From an uncultured Lachnospiraceae bacterium (GTDB lineage: Bacteria > Bacillota > Clostridia > Lachnospirales > Lachnospiraceae), in the NCBI GenBank assembly GCA_947629565.1, contig CANREG010000022.1, positions 1 to 43,212 on the forward strand: DNA of 43,212 nucleotides. The letters run 5' to 3'. The notes beneath the pieces were generated by a model that made no database searches, had not been told where the DNA came from, and worked only from the letters and a program-made list of their open reading frames with translations. Shown one piece after another: positions 26,227 through 33,772 of the stretch. Both the position numbers and the translations under genes were made by a program. Each line of letters starts with the position of its first letter. Position 1 is the stretch's first letter.

Positions 26227-26985
26227 TTCTCCCTCCATAATCCGGTAAATATTTGACGGATCGCTGCCATGGGCGATATGCATATCAATGCCATGATTGA
26301 CCGCATACTCCGCAGCCTCTAATTTAGTTACCATGCCGCCGGTTCCCCGGTTGGAGCTGGTGCCCGCCCCTAACTGCCGGATTTCGTCGGTAATCTCCGG
26401 CACCCGGTGGATAAGTCTGGCGTCCTTATTCTCATGGGGATTGCTGTCATAAAGCCCTTCAATGTCGGATAAAATAATCAGCCGGTTCGCTTCACACAGA
26501 TTAGCCACAATGGCGGACAGCATGTCGTTATCGCCAAAAACCTTCTTATCCGATTCAATCTCCGCATGGCTCACAGAGTCGTTCTCATTTACTACCGGTA
26601 TCATTCCGTTCTCTAACAGCGCCTCAAAGGTGTTCCGCAGATTGCGCCGCTTTACCTTTACCGCAATATCCTCCGGGGCCAGCAAAATCTGTCCCACAAT
26701 ATTGCCGTATTCTCCAAAACATTTGTCATAGATATGTATCAGCTCGCACTGCCCCACCGCTGCCGCCGCCTGTTTCATACAGACATCCGCAGGCTTAAAA
26801 GAAAGCCGCATTTTATTGACGCCCACAGCAATAGCGCCGGAGGATACTAAAATCACCTGATTTCCCTCATTGTGCAGAGCAGATAATACCTGCGCTAATT
26901 TATCAATGGTGCGGAGGCTTGGGGCTCCGTTTTCTCCGGTTAATGTGGAGGTTCCCACCTTCACCACAATCCTTTGTTTCTCCAT
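26194..26985 (-). CDS. proB: Glutamate 5-kinase, short form without PUA domain
   Basis: 263 aa amino-acid-kinase domain only; many ProB proteins have a further C-terminal PUA domain. It phosphorylates glutamate with ATP as the first step of proline synthesis. Motifs: VVKVGTSTLTG (about 7-17), VSSGAIAVG (about 48-56), VNENDSVS (about 133), FGDNDMLSAIVAN (about 150), LSDIEGLYDSNP and GTGGMVTKLEAA (about 215). Without PUA, feedback by proline is still possible through the kinase domain. It starts 5 bp after the DHH gene stop, so the two are one operon; proA is not in the window. Its 3' end is duplicated at 26144-26176. Confidence 0.95.
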   Translation of the reverse strand: MEKQRIVVKVGTSTLTGENGAPSLRTIDKLAQVLSALHNEGNQVILVSSGAIAVGVNKMRLSFKPADVCMKQAAAAVGQCELIHIYDKCFGEYGNIVGQILLAPEDIAVKVKRRNLRNTFEALLENGMIPVVNENDSVSHAEIESDKKVFGDNDMLSAIVANLCEANRLIILSDIEGLYDSNPHENKDARLIHRVPEITDEIRQLGAGTSSNRGTGGMVTKLEAAEYAVNHGIDMHIAHGSDPSNIYRIMEGEAVGTHFVRRY

Positions 26986-26990
26986 GTCTG

Positions 26991-27965
26991 TTACTCCTTT
27001 TGCTTAATGGCTTCCAAAAACCGGCGCCTGATTTCAAAATCAACGTCCGAATGAGACTGTAATTCCTTCATCCCCTCCGGGGTAATCACGCCGCCCGCCA
27101 TGGTAAAATGGCCGCCACCGCCGCCTATTCCTTCAAGCGCCCTCTGGGTAATGGTTCCCGCATGGTAGTGCGCAGTCTCATTGCGCACGGAGAACTTGTA
27201 ACCTCCGGCCCGCTTTGCGTACACCACAGACAACTGCACCACATCTAACCCCAATATAAAGTCGGATATCATGGCAATCAAGCCATCCGGGCAGTCAAAG
27301 GAAATTCTGGCAAATCCCACATTTTCATATATCTGAATATTCCGAATCGCCTCACCATAGGCATGAAGGTCTTCAATCTCCATATTATTGTTATACATGG
27401 AAACAATCTTCTGGTTATCCGCCAGCTTGTGAAGATAGGCAAACATCTCAATGTCAAAATCTGTCACGCCCCGGTTAAAAGAATCGGTATCCATCTTAAT
27501 CCCATAGAGCAGCGCCGTCGCCGTATTGGTATCAAGCGTGGTATCGCTTTCCGCAAAATAACTGGCCACAATGGAACAACAGGCTCCGCAAATCCGTATA
27601 TCGCTGTACGCATAATTGCAGGGAACCATGGTAGGGTGATGGTCAATACACGCCACCTCATCCCCAGGGAAATCCGTTATGTTGGAATTATACTTCTGCG
27701 CATCTATCGTCACAATATAATCCGCCTCTGCCATATTCGGCAGTTCGTCAATGTGTACGGCCTCAATTCCAAACTCCTCTATCATCCGTCTGGTACTGTT
27801 CTTCTCAATCTTTCCCGCATAGCATATAATACTGTCCACGCCATTCGCACCCAAAAACACCTGCATGCCATAGGCCGCCGCCAGTGCATCCGGATCCGGA
27901 AAATTATGCGTCTGCAAATACACCATATGATCTTTCAGTAAATCAATCAACCTTTTCCATTCCAT
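26991..27965 (-). CDS. DHH-family phosphoesterase (NrnA-like)
   Basis: About 324 aa from ATG 27965 (MEWKRLIDLL; AGGG 7 nt upstream); ATG 27986 would add seven residues and cannot be excluded, since the predicted TSS is near 28003. Motifs of DHH/DHHA1 enzymes: THNFPDPDALAAAYG (about 19-33), TIDAQ (about 87), CIDHHPT (about 110), and the C-terminal GGGGGHFTMAGG (about 285). NrnA members degrade nanoRNAs and pAp; others cleave c-di-AMP or act in DNA repair. Substrate is unassigned. Its promoter (28010-28038) borders the giant palindrome. Confidence 0.88.
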   Translation of the reverse strand: MEWKRLIDLLKDHMVYLQTHNFPDPDALAAAYGMQVFLGANGVDSIICYAGKIEKNSTRRMIEEFGIEAVHIDELPNMAEADYIVTIDAQKYNSNITDFPGDEVACIDHHPTMVPCNYAYSDIRICGACCSIVASYFAESDTTLDTNTATALLYGIKMDTDSFNRGVTDFDIEMFAYLHKLADNQKIVSMYNNNMEIEDLHAYGEAIRNIQIYENVGFARISFDCPDGLIAMISDFILGLDVVQLSVVYAKRAGGYKFSVRNETAHYHAGTITQRALEGIGGGGGHFTMAGGVITPEGMKELQSHSDVDFEIRRRFLEAIKQKE

Positions 27966-28009
27966 ATCGTATCCCTGTACCTCCATCTGGACCCCAATCC
28001 CAATTCATC

Positions 28010-28038
28010 ATTTTACCATAAACCCCAAAACTTCACAA
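28010..28038 (-). promoter_or_regulatory. Sigma-A-like promoter of the DHH phosphoesterase-proB operon
   Basis: Minus strand TTGTGA (28033-28038), 17 nt, TAAAAT (28010-28015). The -35 sequence is part of the outermost 8 bp (TTGTGAAG) of the giant palindrome's left arm. Confidence 0.55.
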
Positions 28039-28641
28039 TCATTTCCTTACACTTTCGCCCCGCTCCCGCCCATTCCCCACGCCAATATCATTTCCCGCCG
28101 GACGCCTCTCTTTCTATTATCCGTAAATTTATATTTGTAAAACCGCCGCAGCGTAATCCTTTCCCATTTTCCCGCACTGCCATCGGTTTTAAGAAATCCT
28201 GCTGCCGGGCCCGCCTGCATATTAGATTGCACGTGCTTACGAAGAACTCGCACCGGGAAGGGGTGTCTGGGAAACATTTGCAGCCCCTTTGAAAACGCCG
28301 GTACTTGCGAAGGCCCTATAATAAATCTACCGTTAAACATAATTAACGGGGCCTTCGCTTATGTACCGCTGCGTTTTCGACAGAGCGCAAGCGTGGCTGC
28401 AAAATGTTTGCCCAGCACCCCAAAACCCGGTGCTCAGACACTTCTTCGCACGTGCAATATGCAGGCGGCCCCGGCGGCGGATTTCTAAAAAACCGCGTGT
28501 CGGGAAAATCGGGAAATGGATTATCTGTGGCGGTTATCCACAAATGTTTCGGCGGATAATAGAAAGAGAGCCGTCCAGATAAAAAAATTATTCTGCGCAG
28601 GGCATGGACGGGAGCGGGCGCTTACCGTATATTTTGTGAAG
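28031..28641. repeat. Giant imperfect palindrome (two arms of about 300 bp) between divergent genes
   Basis: The sequence from 28031 to about 28336 matches, with substitutions and small indels, the reverse complement of about 28337-28641. Matching blocks in order from the tips to the centre: CTTCACAA; CGCTCCCG-CCAT; CTCTCTTTCTATTATCCG; TAATCC-TTTCCC and ATTTTCCCG; CGGTTTT-AGAAATCC; GCCGGG-CCGCCTGCATATT and GCACGTGC; GCACCGGG; AAACATTT and GCAGCC; GAAAACGC, GGTAC, GCGAAGGCCC; centre CCGTTAA-N6-TTAACGG (28330-28349). By eye about three quarters of bases match. Short open frames inside do not look like genes. RNA from either strand would fold into one very long hairpin. No target-site duplication is visible. 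Confidence 0.9.
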
Positions 28642-28655
28642 GATTGCAGATACTA
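28627..28655 (+). promoter_or_regulatory. Sigma-G-like promoter of spoVAA-AB-AC
   Basis: GTATA (28627-28631), 17 nt, GATACTA (28649-28655). Same spacing and -10 core (ATACTA) as the spoVAD promoter. The -35 lies in the right tip of the palindrome. A TSS near 28661 rules out the ATG at 28655 as a start. Confidence 0.5.
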
Positions 28656-28681
28656 TGCAAAAGTTTAGGAGTGGGATGATT

Positions 28682-29308
28682 ATGGAAAAAATAATTTATA
28701 TTAAGGCGCCTCAATTGGCGGCCATCAAAAATCCGGAGGTAAGGCTTAAGGATTTTTTGACTATATATGTGAAAGAGCCGGAATTAAAGAAGCATTTGGA
28801 AAATATGCATTTTTATTCTTTTATTCCGGGGAAAAAGGAGAAACGGGTGGTATCCATCTTAAAAATCATTGAGATGATCAGCAAAGAGATACCGGAGGCT
28901 ACCGTGGAAAATCTGGGAGAGGGGGATTTGATTATATCTTATGATCCCCTGTCAAGATTTGAAAAATTGAAGGAAAATCTGTTTACCTTTTTTATCTGCC
29001 TGGTTGCCTTTTTTGGGGGCGGTTATGCCATTATGGCCTACAACACAGATATCGGGGCTAAGGAACTGTTTACCTATCTGTCCATGCTGTTTTTGGGAAA
29101 TCCCAAAACCGGCGTCACCTATATTGTCATTGCCTATGCGATCGGGCTTACCCTTGGCATGCTGCTGTTCTTCAACCATCTGGGCAACAAAAAGCTGACG
29201 GAGGAACCCACTCCGTTAGAGGTGCAGATGCGGCTTTATGAAAATGACATCAGCACCACAGTCATCAAAAATGTCAGCCGCCAGGGCAGCTCCATTGATG
29301 TGGATTAA
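28682..29308 (+). CDS. spoVAA: Stage V sporulation protein AA
   Basis: 208 aa (B. subtilis 206). Start at ATG 28682 (MEKIIYIKAPQL): AGGAG is 10 nt upstream, it matches the usual family start and lies downstream of the predicted promoter; ATG 28676 is an alternative. N-terminal soluble domain (about 1-95) followed by two membrane helices (about 106-125, 146-165) and a C-terminal cytoplasmic tail (PLEVQMRLYENDISTTVIK). Accessory component of the SpoVA dipicolinate channel. First gene of spoVAA-AB-AC. Confidence 0.93.
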   Translation: MEKIIYIKAPQLAAIKNPEVRLKDFLTIYVKEPELKKHLENMHFYSFIPGKKEKRVVSILKIIEMISKEIPEATVENLGEGDLIISYDPLSRFEKLKENLFTFFICLVAFFGGGYAIMAYNTDIGAKELFTYLSMLFLGNPKTGVTYIVIAYAIGLTLGMLLFFNHLGNKKLTEEPTPLEVQMRLYENDISTTVIKNVSRQGSSIDVD

Positions 29309-29319
29309 GGAGGGCGTTT

Positions 29320-29778
29320 ATGCAGTTTTTCAATTACGGTCTTCTCCTATTATGCGGCTTTGCCGCCGGTTTTATTACTGCGGCGGCCTATGTGGCCTTT
29401 GTCGCCATGCTGGGGATTTTCCCAAAGGTTGCCGCAAAAACCAAAACCGCAGATGAATGTATATTATATGAAAACTGCCTGATGCTTGGGATTCTCCTTT
29501 CCGTTCTGGTACAGTTTTTCCTGTCCTACGAGTCTGCCGAAATGATTGCCCCCGCTGCCATGCGAAGCTTCTTGGGAATCCTTTTTTTGTGCCTGATCGG
29601 TCTGTTTGGCGGCATTTATATCGGCTTTTTAATCGGCGGTCTTTCCGAGGTATTAAATGTCATTCCAATTTATGCCAAAAAGGCGCATATCAAAAGACGC
29701 GCAGGTCTTGTCATTATATGCTTTGCATTGGGAAAAGGATTATTTATGCTCATCCAGTTTCTGATATTAGATGCATAA
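29320..29778 (+). CDS. spoVAB: Stage V sporulation protein AB
   Basis: 152 aa, nearly all hydrophobic with four membrane segments (about 4-28, 47-66, 77-104, 127-150), including AAGFITAAAYVAFVAMLGIFPK and IGFLIGGLSEVLNVIPI, the latter conserved in SpoVAB. AGGAGG lies 6 nt before the ATG and 11 bp separate it from spoVAA. Membrane component of the SpoVA complex. Confidence 0.92.
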   Translation: MQFFNYGLLLLCGFAAGFITAAAYVAFVAMLGIFPKVAAKTKTADECILYENCLMLGILLSVLVQFFLSYESAEMIAPAAMRSFLGILFLCLIGLFGGIYIGFLIGGLSEVLNVIPIYAKKAHIKRRAGLVIICFALGKGLFMLIQFLILDA

Positions 29779-29832
29779 AAAAAACGGCTTTTGCCATACT
29801 ACTAGTAGATATTGAGCGCAGGAGGGATTGTT

Positions 29833-30294
29833 TTGGAACAGAAAATCAGTAATGAAGAATATAATCAATATGTAGAGCAGGTAACGCCTACCTACAGCCT
29901 GTGGAAAAACTGCTTTAATGCTTTCTGGGTAGGCGGCTTAATCTGCCTGATCGGAGAGGTGATTTTCTCCTTTTTTTCGGGACAGCTTGGAATGAACGAG
30001 CAGGATGCGGCCAGCTTTGAGTCCATGGTACTGGTGCTGCTAAGCGTAATCCTTACCGGCTTTAACGCCTACGGCCATATTGCAAGGCTCGGCGGCGCGG
30101 GCGCCCTGGTGCCCATTACCGGCTTTGCCAACTCTGTGGCGGCGCCGGCCATTGAATACCAGAAGGAAGGACAGGTATTCGGTATCGGCGTCAAAATCTT
30201 TACCATTGCCGGTCCGGTTATCCTCTACGGCATATTTACCAGTTGGATTTTAGGAATTATCTATTACTTTGGCGGAAGCTTTGGCTGGTGGTAA
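29833..30294 (+). CDS. spoVAC: Stage V sporulation protein AC (TTG start)
   Basis: 153 aa. Start at TTG 29833 (EQKISNEEYNQYVEQ...) because GGAGGG is 6 nt upstream; the TTG at 29812 precedes the ribosome-binding site. SpoVAC is the mechanosensitive pore of the dipicolinate channel. Landmarks: NCFNAFWVGGLICLIGE, GHIARLGGAGALVPITGFANSV, GQVFGIGVKIFTIAGPVI; about four membrane segments. Related to SpoVAE in this window. 54 bp separate it from spoVAB, and it is followed by a strong terminator in place of the usual spoVAD. Confidence 0.95.
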   Translation: MEQKISNEEYNQYVEQVTPTYSLWKNCFNAFWVGGLICLIGEVIFSFFSGQLGMNEQDAASFESMVLVLLSVILTGFNAYGHIARLGGAGALVPITGFANSVAAPAIEYQKEGQVFGIGVKIFTIAGPVILYGIFTSWILGIIYYFGGSFGWW

Positions 30295-30307
30295 ACAATT
30301 TAAACTT

Positions 30308-30346
30308 AAAACGGGGCAGTTTCAACATATGAGACTGCCCCGTTTT
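30308..30346. terminator. Bidirectional terminator after spoVAC and the 225-aa flagellar-like gene
   Basis: AAACGGGGCAGT ... ACTGCCCCGTTTTT: stem of about 12 pairs around ACTGCCCC, A-run on the left and T-run on the right. Serves spoVAC (plus) and the convergent gene ending at 30363. Confidence 0.92.
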
Positions 30347-30362
30347 TATGAATTACATCGCT

Positions 30363-31040
30363 TTAAGAAAAATAATCATACTTAGTGGATTCAAAATTAT
30401 CGTTGTAGGCCATTCCTTTTGCATTGTACTGGCTGGTAATGCTGGAAGCATTGGCCGCCGCATTTTCCGCCACCTTTAAACCGATATAGGAGGTGATGTC
30501 GGTAAAATCCGCCTCGCTGCCAAATACCTTTTTCAGCGTTTCCAAATCTGCGCTCTCTAATTTTTTGGTATCTACGGTAAGGGAGCCGTCCTTGTTCTGC
30601 GTGATTCCTACAGTGTCCAACAGCTCTGCATTATCCCCTGCCGCGCCAATCAGCTCCTTCCGGTAAAATGCGTTTAAGGAGCCGTCTGCATCCTTTAGCA
30701 GCTTAAGGGCCTTATTGTAAGACTCCACCATAGTCTGTACCGCCTGAAGAATATCCTCTGTGCTCCCGCTTTCCTCTGCCTTGGCAAAAAGGGTGTCCTC
30801 CCCGTCTGCAAACAAGGCGGCGGAAGAAAGTGCCAAATCCTCTGCGGCAGCCTCCAATTTCTGGTAGCCCTGCTGCTTTTCAGACACCTGCTGCACATCA
30901 TTTTTACTGTGGTTCAACGCATCGAAAAGCGAATTAGAACCTCCCTGCTTTTTGCTCAGCGCGTCCAACAGACTGCTCTGTACCAGAGGAAGTCCGGATT
31001 CCCTTGAAGCCTGCATCATCATCTGTGTTGTTATTCGCAT
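30363..31040 (-). CDS. Probable flagella-associated protein with FliD-C-like region
   Basis: 225 aa. N-terminus MRITTQMMMQ resembles the first residues of FlgL/flagellin-family proteins, and the region about 105-200 (VESYNKALKLLKD..., LDTVGITQNKDGSLTVDTKKLESADLETLKKVFG) follows the pattern of the FliD C-terminal domain; the C-terminus is helical. Length is far below FliD (about 500 aa or more). No signal peptide. It starts 26 bp after the 215-aa gene and is likely co-transcribed. Function inferred from pattern only; it could also be an unrelated lachnospiral protein. Confidence 0.6.
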   Translation of the reverse strand: MRITTQMMMQASRESGLPLVQSSLLDALSKKQGGSNSLFDALNHSKNDVQQVSEKQQGYQKLEAAAEDLALSSAALFADGEDTLFAKAEESGSTEDILQAVQTMVESYNKALKLLKDADGSLNAFYRKELIGAAGDNAELLDTVGITQNKDGSLTVDTKKLESADLETLKKVFGSEADFTDITSYIGLKVAENAAANASSITSQYNAKGMAYNDNFESTKYDYFS

Positions 31041-31066
31041 ATCATTATCCTCCTTTTTTCTTTGCT

Positions 31067-31714
31067 TTATCCCGCTGCTCCGGTAACTGCCGGTGTAAAC
31101 AGCATCATGGTCGCCGGGGAAGCCGGCGTATTTGAAACCGTAAATTCACCCTCTCCCAGCTTTGCCAGTAAATCCTTCTCTAAAGCATGCTGCATCTGCA
31201 TACGGGCGTATAGCTCCTGCAGCATCTCCTTTTTCTTTTTTCTGCGCCTTGCGCTCCTGTCTTTCTTATCTGCTTTGCGTTCAACGCCATAGCTGCTGGC
31301 CCGATACTCTCCCGGAGAACGGCCAATCGTAATAATCTCATTGACCCTGCAAGGATATGTGCCTGTCGTATCCCGCTTAATCAGCGACAGCATTTTCTCA
31401 CGATATTCGGGTTGCTCCTTCATCCTTTTCCAGCCCTCGTCCGTAATCCGCACCGCAAGACTGTTAATCCCTCCCGACATGGGAATCTTTGCCACCTCCG
31501 CATAAAACTCCTGCTGGAACTGAAACATTTCCTCCTCGCTGGTAAGCCTGCGGGAAGGAACTTCGTCCTCATTCTTCATTCTGACTGTCACCGCGCCTGC
31601 CTGCTCTTTCCCGTAATCTGTTTCATCCGTTTTGGCCGGTTCTTTCGCCTTTGTATCAGGGGCCTTAAGATATGCGCTGAAATTGGTGCATGGTCCCGTT
31701 CCGTTTACCCTCAT
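31067..31714 (-). CDS. DUF6033-like protein, 215 aa
   Basis: Start at ATG 31714 (MRVNGTGPCTNF) with GGAGG 7 nt upstream; ATG 31720 is only 1 nt from it. The middle (INSLAVRITDEGWKRMKEQPEYREKM followed by IITIGRSPGEYRASSYG) matches a family I associate with DUF6033, and its I-x-I...M-K-x-x-P-E-x-R signature recurs in the 348-aa protein nearby (ISIAPNILREMEKDPEKRLEYE). A Lys/Arg-rich stretch (RSARRRKKKK) and Met/Gln-rich helix follow. No signal peptide. Function unknown. A CCGATATA box lies in its 5' region (about 31758-31765). Confidence 0.65.
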   Translation of the reverse strand: MRVNGTGPCTNFSAYLKAPDTKAKEPAKTDETDYGKEQAGAVTVRMKNEDEVPSRRLTSEEEMFQFQQEFYAEVAKIPMSGGINSLAVRITDEGWKRMKEQPEYREKMLSLIKRDTTGTYPCRVNEIITIGRSPGEYRASSYGVERKADKKDRSARRRKKKKEMLQELYARMQMQHALEKDLLAKLGEGEFTVSNTPASPATMMLFTPAVTGAAG

Positions 31715-31842
31715 TCCCATTCCTCCTGCCCTTCATATTGTCTGCTATAGCTTATATCGGTATGCTTTCCTAAAAAAGCAACACCAAAAGCACCAATCGA
31801 CCATTTGCGCATGAAATGATATTTCCCTATATCATAATAACC

Positions 31843-31871
31843 AAAAAGAGTCCCGAAAATCTTCGGAACTC
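31843..31871 (-). terminator. Terminator of the 212-aa gene
   Basis: Minus strand GAGTTCCGAA-GATT-TTCGGGACTC (10 pairs, one G-U) followed by TTTTT, 24 bp after the stop at 31895. Confidence 0.93.
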
Positions 31872-31894
31872 CTTTTGATTATCTGTTACTGAAC

Positions 31895-32533
31895 TTATGC
31901 TACAGCGTCTGTCTCCTTTGATGCATAGTAGTCATCAAACAGCTTGTTGGTAGCTTTCAGGGTATCCTGAGAAATTCCGGGAAGCTCGCCGCCCCATGCT
32001 TTCTCAGCTAACTTGTAGCCTTTCTCAACAGCAGCCTGCATCTCTTTCATCTTGTCGACATCATCTCCGGCAAGTGCGCTTGCGAAATCAAAAAGACGCT
32101 GAGAAGTCTGCTTTACTCCCCAATAACCGTCCTCTGCAATATCCTTCTGCGCCTGCGCCTTGGTCTCAGCGTCTACCGTATAGTTGCCGCTGGCGATGAA
32201 CTTCCAAAAACTGTCATCTGCCTGGCTGTATACAGTTCCCTGCTTAGATATCATCTTATTGACAAGACTCAATAAGCTCTGCTCTCTTGCAGCCTGATCA
32301 TTCTTAAGCTGCTCTACCAATGCTGCCCGGTCTTCCTTGCTCATCTTGTTGACAGAATAAGTAGCCTTCTTGGTGTCCTGAGAACCCTTCTCATAGACAA
32401 CTCCATCAGACTCTTTGCTCTCCACTGCGGATGCTGCCGTGTTCTCTTTGGCAGTCTCTGCGGCGGCAGCGCTTGTTGCTGTGGTGCCGTAAGCACCTGT
32501 GTAATTACTTACACCATTCACTCCTACTGACAT
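31895..32533 (-). CDS. Conserved protein with DUF5610-like C-terminus, 212 aa
   Basis: GGAGG lies 8 nt before ATG 32533. Residues 1-60 are low-complexity Ala/Thr/Ser-rich (TTATSAAAAETAKENTAASA). The C-terminal half (GVKQTSQRLFDFASALAGDD..., AVEKGYKLAEKAWGGELPGIS..., LFDDYY) has the pattern of DUF5610-type proteins, which occur in flagellated bacteria. No signal peptide or membrane helix. Single-gene transcript with its own promoter (32605-32633) and terminator. The leader has a GTAACGGATTAC hairpin shared with the next gene's leader. Function not known. Confidence 0.65.
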   Translation of the reverse strand: MSVGVNGVSNYTGAYGTTATSAAAAETAKENTAASAVESKESDGVVYEKGSQDTKKATYSVNKMSKEDRAALVEQLKNDQAAREQSLLSLVNKMISKQGTVYSQADDSFWKFIASGNYTVDAETKAQAQKDIAEDGYWGVKQTSQRLFDFASALAGDDVDKMKEMQAAVEKGYKLAEKAWGGELPGISQDTLKATNKLFDDYYASKETDAVA

Positions 32534-32586
32534 GCTATCATCCTCCTTGATTGTTAGGGCAGACTACAGACATCATGCCCTGCGCT

Positions 32587-32598
32587 GTAATCCGTTAC
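32587..32598 (-). promoter_or_regulatory. GGA-containing dyad GTAACGGATTAC in leader of the 212-aa gene
   Basis: Minus strand TGTAACGGATTACAG, 6 nt after the -10; nearly the same as TGTAATGGATTACGG at 33733-33744 before the 348-aa gene. As RNA each folds a short stem (GUAA/UUAC) with GGA in or beside the loop. Confidence 0.45.
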
Positions 32599-32604
32599 AT
32601 TTGT

Positions 32605-32633
32605 ATTATGGAATATTTCCACATAAATTTCAA
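32605..32633 (-). promoter_or_regulatory. Sigma-A-like promoter of the 212-aa gene
   Basis: Minus strand TTGAAA (32628-32633), 17 nt, CATAAT (32605-32610). Confidence 0.65.
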
Positions 32634-32657
32634 TAGGGATTGCATAAAAATACCATT

Positions 32658-33704
32658 TTATATCAGCATATTGATAGAAAAGGCGTCAAATCCCTCCGTA
32701 TCGTCTCCGCCGTTGTCCTTCATCACAGCGACTTCTCCCATCCGCTGCATGGCTTTCTGCATCAGTGCCCTCACCTTGTTGACCTCATTCTCATCGCACA
32801 TGCCTTTTTCAATTCCTTCCTGACACTGGGCTAAATCTGTGTTTAGAAGCGCCAAAACTGCCTGCACCTGCTGGGAATTTTTTGCGGCGGAAATCTGCCT
32901 TAACCGTTTGCCCTCATTGACAGAGACACTACCGCCATAGGTTTCCGTCTCCATATTTCCTTCGCTGTCTATGGTAATCTTCATTCCCTGATAGCCCTTG
33001 ACATTTTCCTGTGCGTTCGCCTCCATCTCGTCCGCCGCCTTCAAGTTCTCAAAAAGCTTCTTCCGCTTTTCTTCATCATTGACGCACGCTTTCAGATAGC
33101 TTTTAGAAATCTTTACCATGCCCTTATTCACTGTCTTATAATTAGAGAACAGGTAATCTGACAATTCATCTACATTGGAAAAAGTGATGGTCTGTGATTT
33201 CTCCTTTTCTTTCTGTGCGGCAGTTTCCTTTGCCTTTTTCTTCTTTGCCGTATTCAGGCTGTCGAGAAGCTCCTGCATCCAGCTTCCCTTCTTATTCCTC
33301 GACAGGGGAATTACGCTCTTGTTGTTATCGCCTGCCTGTGAAATCCCCCATGCCCTAAGTCCGCCGTCCTCAGTGATAATAAAACCGTGGGCTTTAAGCC
33401 CCTTCTGGTTCGCTAAAGATTTCTGCACACTGACGCAGTCATAGATTAACGCCTCATATTCCAGCCGCTTTTCCGGATCTTTTTCCATCTCCCTCAATAT
33501 ATTCGGGGCAATGGAAATATTATTCAAGCCGCTTCCCTGAAACGGGGCTGTGCCTGCCCGAAAATTCGTATCGGAATACTTATCCTGCAAATCCTCTAAA
33601 ACGCTTTTTCCCTCTTCCTTTTCTTTTTCTTCCTTGTCAACCCTGCTCTTTGCGTAGGCGTACGCCGCCTCTGATACCCAACTGTTCCCTACTTTTACCG
33701 CCAT
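32658..33704 (-). CDS. DUF6033-like protein, 348 aa
   Basis: GGAGGA lies upstream of ATG 33704. Recognisable core LNNISIAPNILREMEKDPEKRLEYEALIYDC (about 59-89) and GFIITEDGGLRAWGIS (about 106-121), related to the 215-aa protein 1 kb away. The rest is charged and helical with a Lys/Glu coiled coil (AKKKKAKETAAQKEKEKSQT), a helix-rich middle, and an acidic C-terminus. No signal peptide or membrane helix. Function unknown. Has its own promoter 33773-33801. Confidence 0.68.
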   Translation of the reverse strand: MAVKVGNSWVSEAAYAYAKSRVDKEEKEKEEGKSVLEDLQDKYSDTNFRAGTAPFQGSGLNNISIAPNILREMEKDPEKRLEYEALIYDCVSVQKSLANQKGLKAHGFIITEDGGLRAWGISQAGDNNKSVIPLSRNKKGSWMQELLDSLNTAKKKKAKETAAQKEKEKSQTITFSNVDELSDYLFSNYKTVNKGMVKISKSYLKACVNDEEKRKKLFENLKAADEMEANAQENVKGYQGMKITIDSEGNMETETYGGSVSVNEGKRLRQISAAKNSQQVQAVLALLNTDLAQCQEGIEKGMCDENEVNKVRALMQKAMQRMGEVAVMKDNGGDDTEGFDAFSINMLI

Positions 33705-33732
33705 ATTCTCGTCCTCCTTGATATTTACACCC

Positions 33733-33744
33733 GTAATCCATTAC
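33733..33744 (-). promoter_or_regulatory. GGA-containing dyad GTAATGGATTAC in leader of the 348-aa gene
   Basis: Perfect dyad GTAAT-GG-ATTAC in the untranslated leader; see the counterpart at 32587-32598. A GGA in a hairpin loop plus GGA in the ribosome-binding site is the layout of CsrA targets such as the B. subtilis hag leader; that link is inference. Confidence 0.45.
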
Positions 33745-33772
33745 AGTAAAATAAAAGTGGTTTTGCTCCTCT

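Noticed and set aside
27363..27941. Plus-strand 192-aa open frame opposite the DHH gene
   Set aside because: Antisense shadow of a gene with DHH and DHHA1 motifs.
28047..28582. Short open frames on both strands within the giant palindrome
   Set aside because: They have low-complexity or unnatural composition, no ribosome-binding sites, and their likeness to each other comes from the DNA palindrome, with indels that break frame.
29779..29832. Terminator-like stretch between spoVAB and spoVAC
   Set aside because: An A-run and a few paired bases but no stable stem; the three spoVA genes appear to be one transcript.
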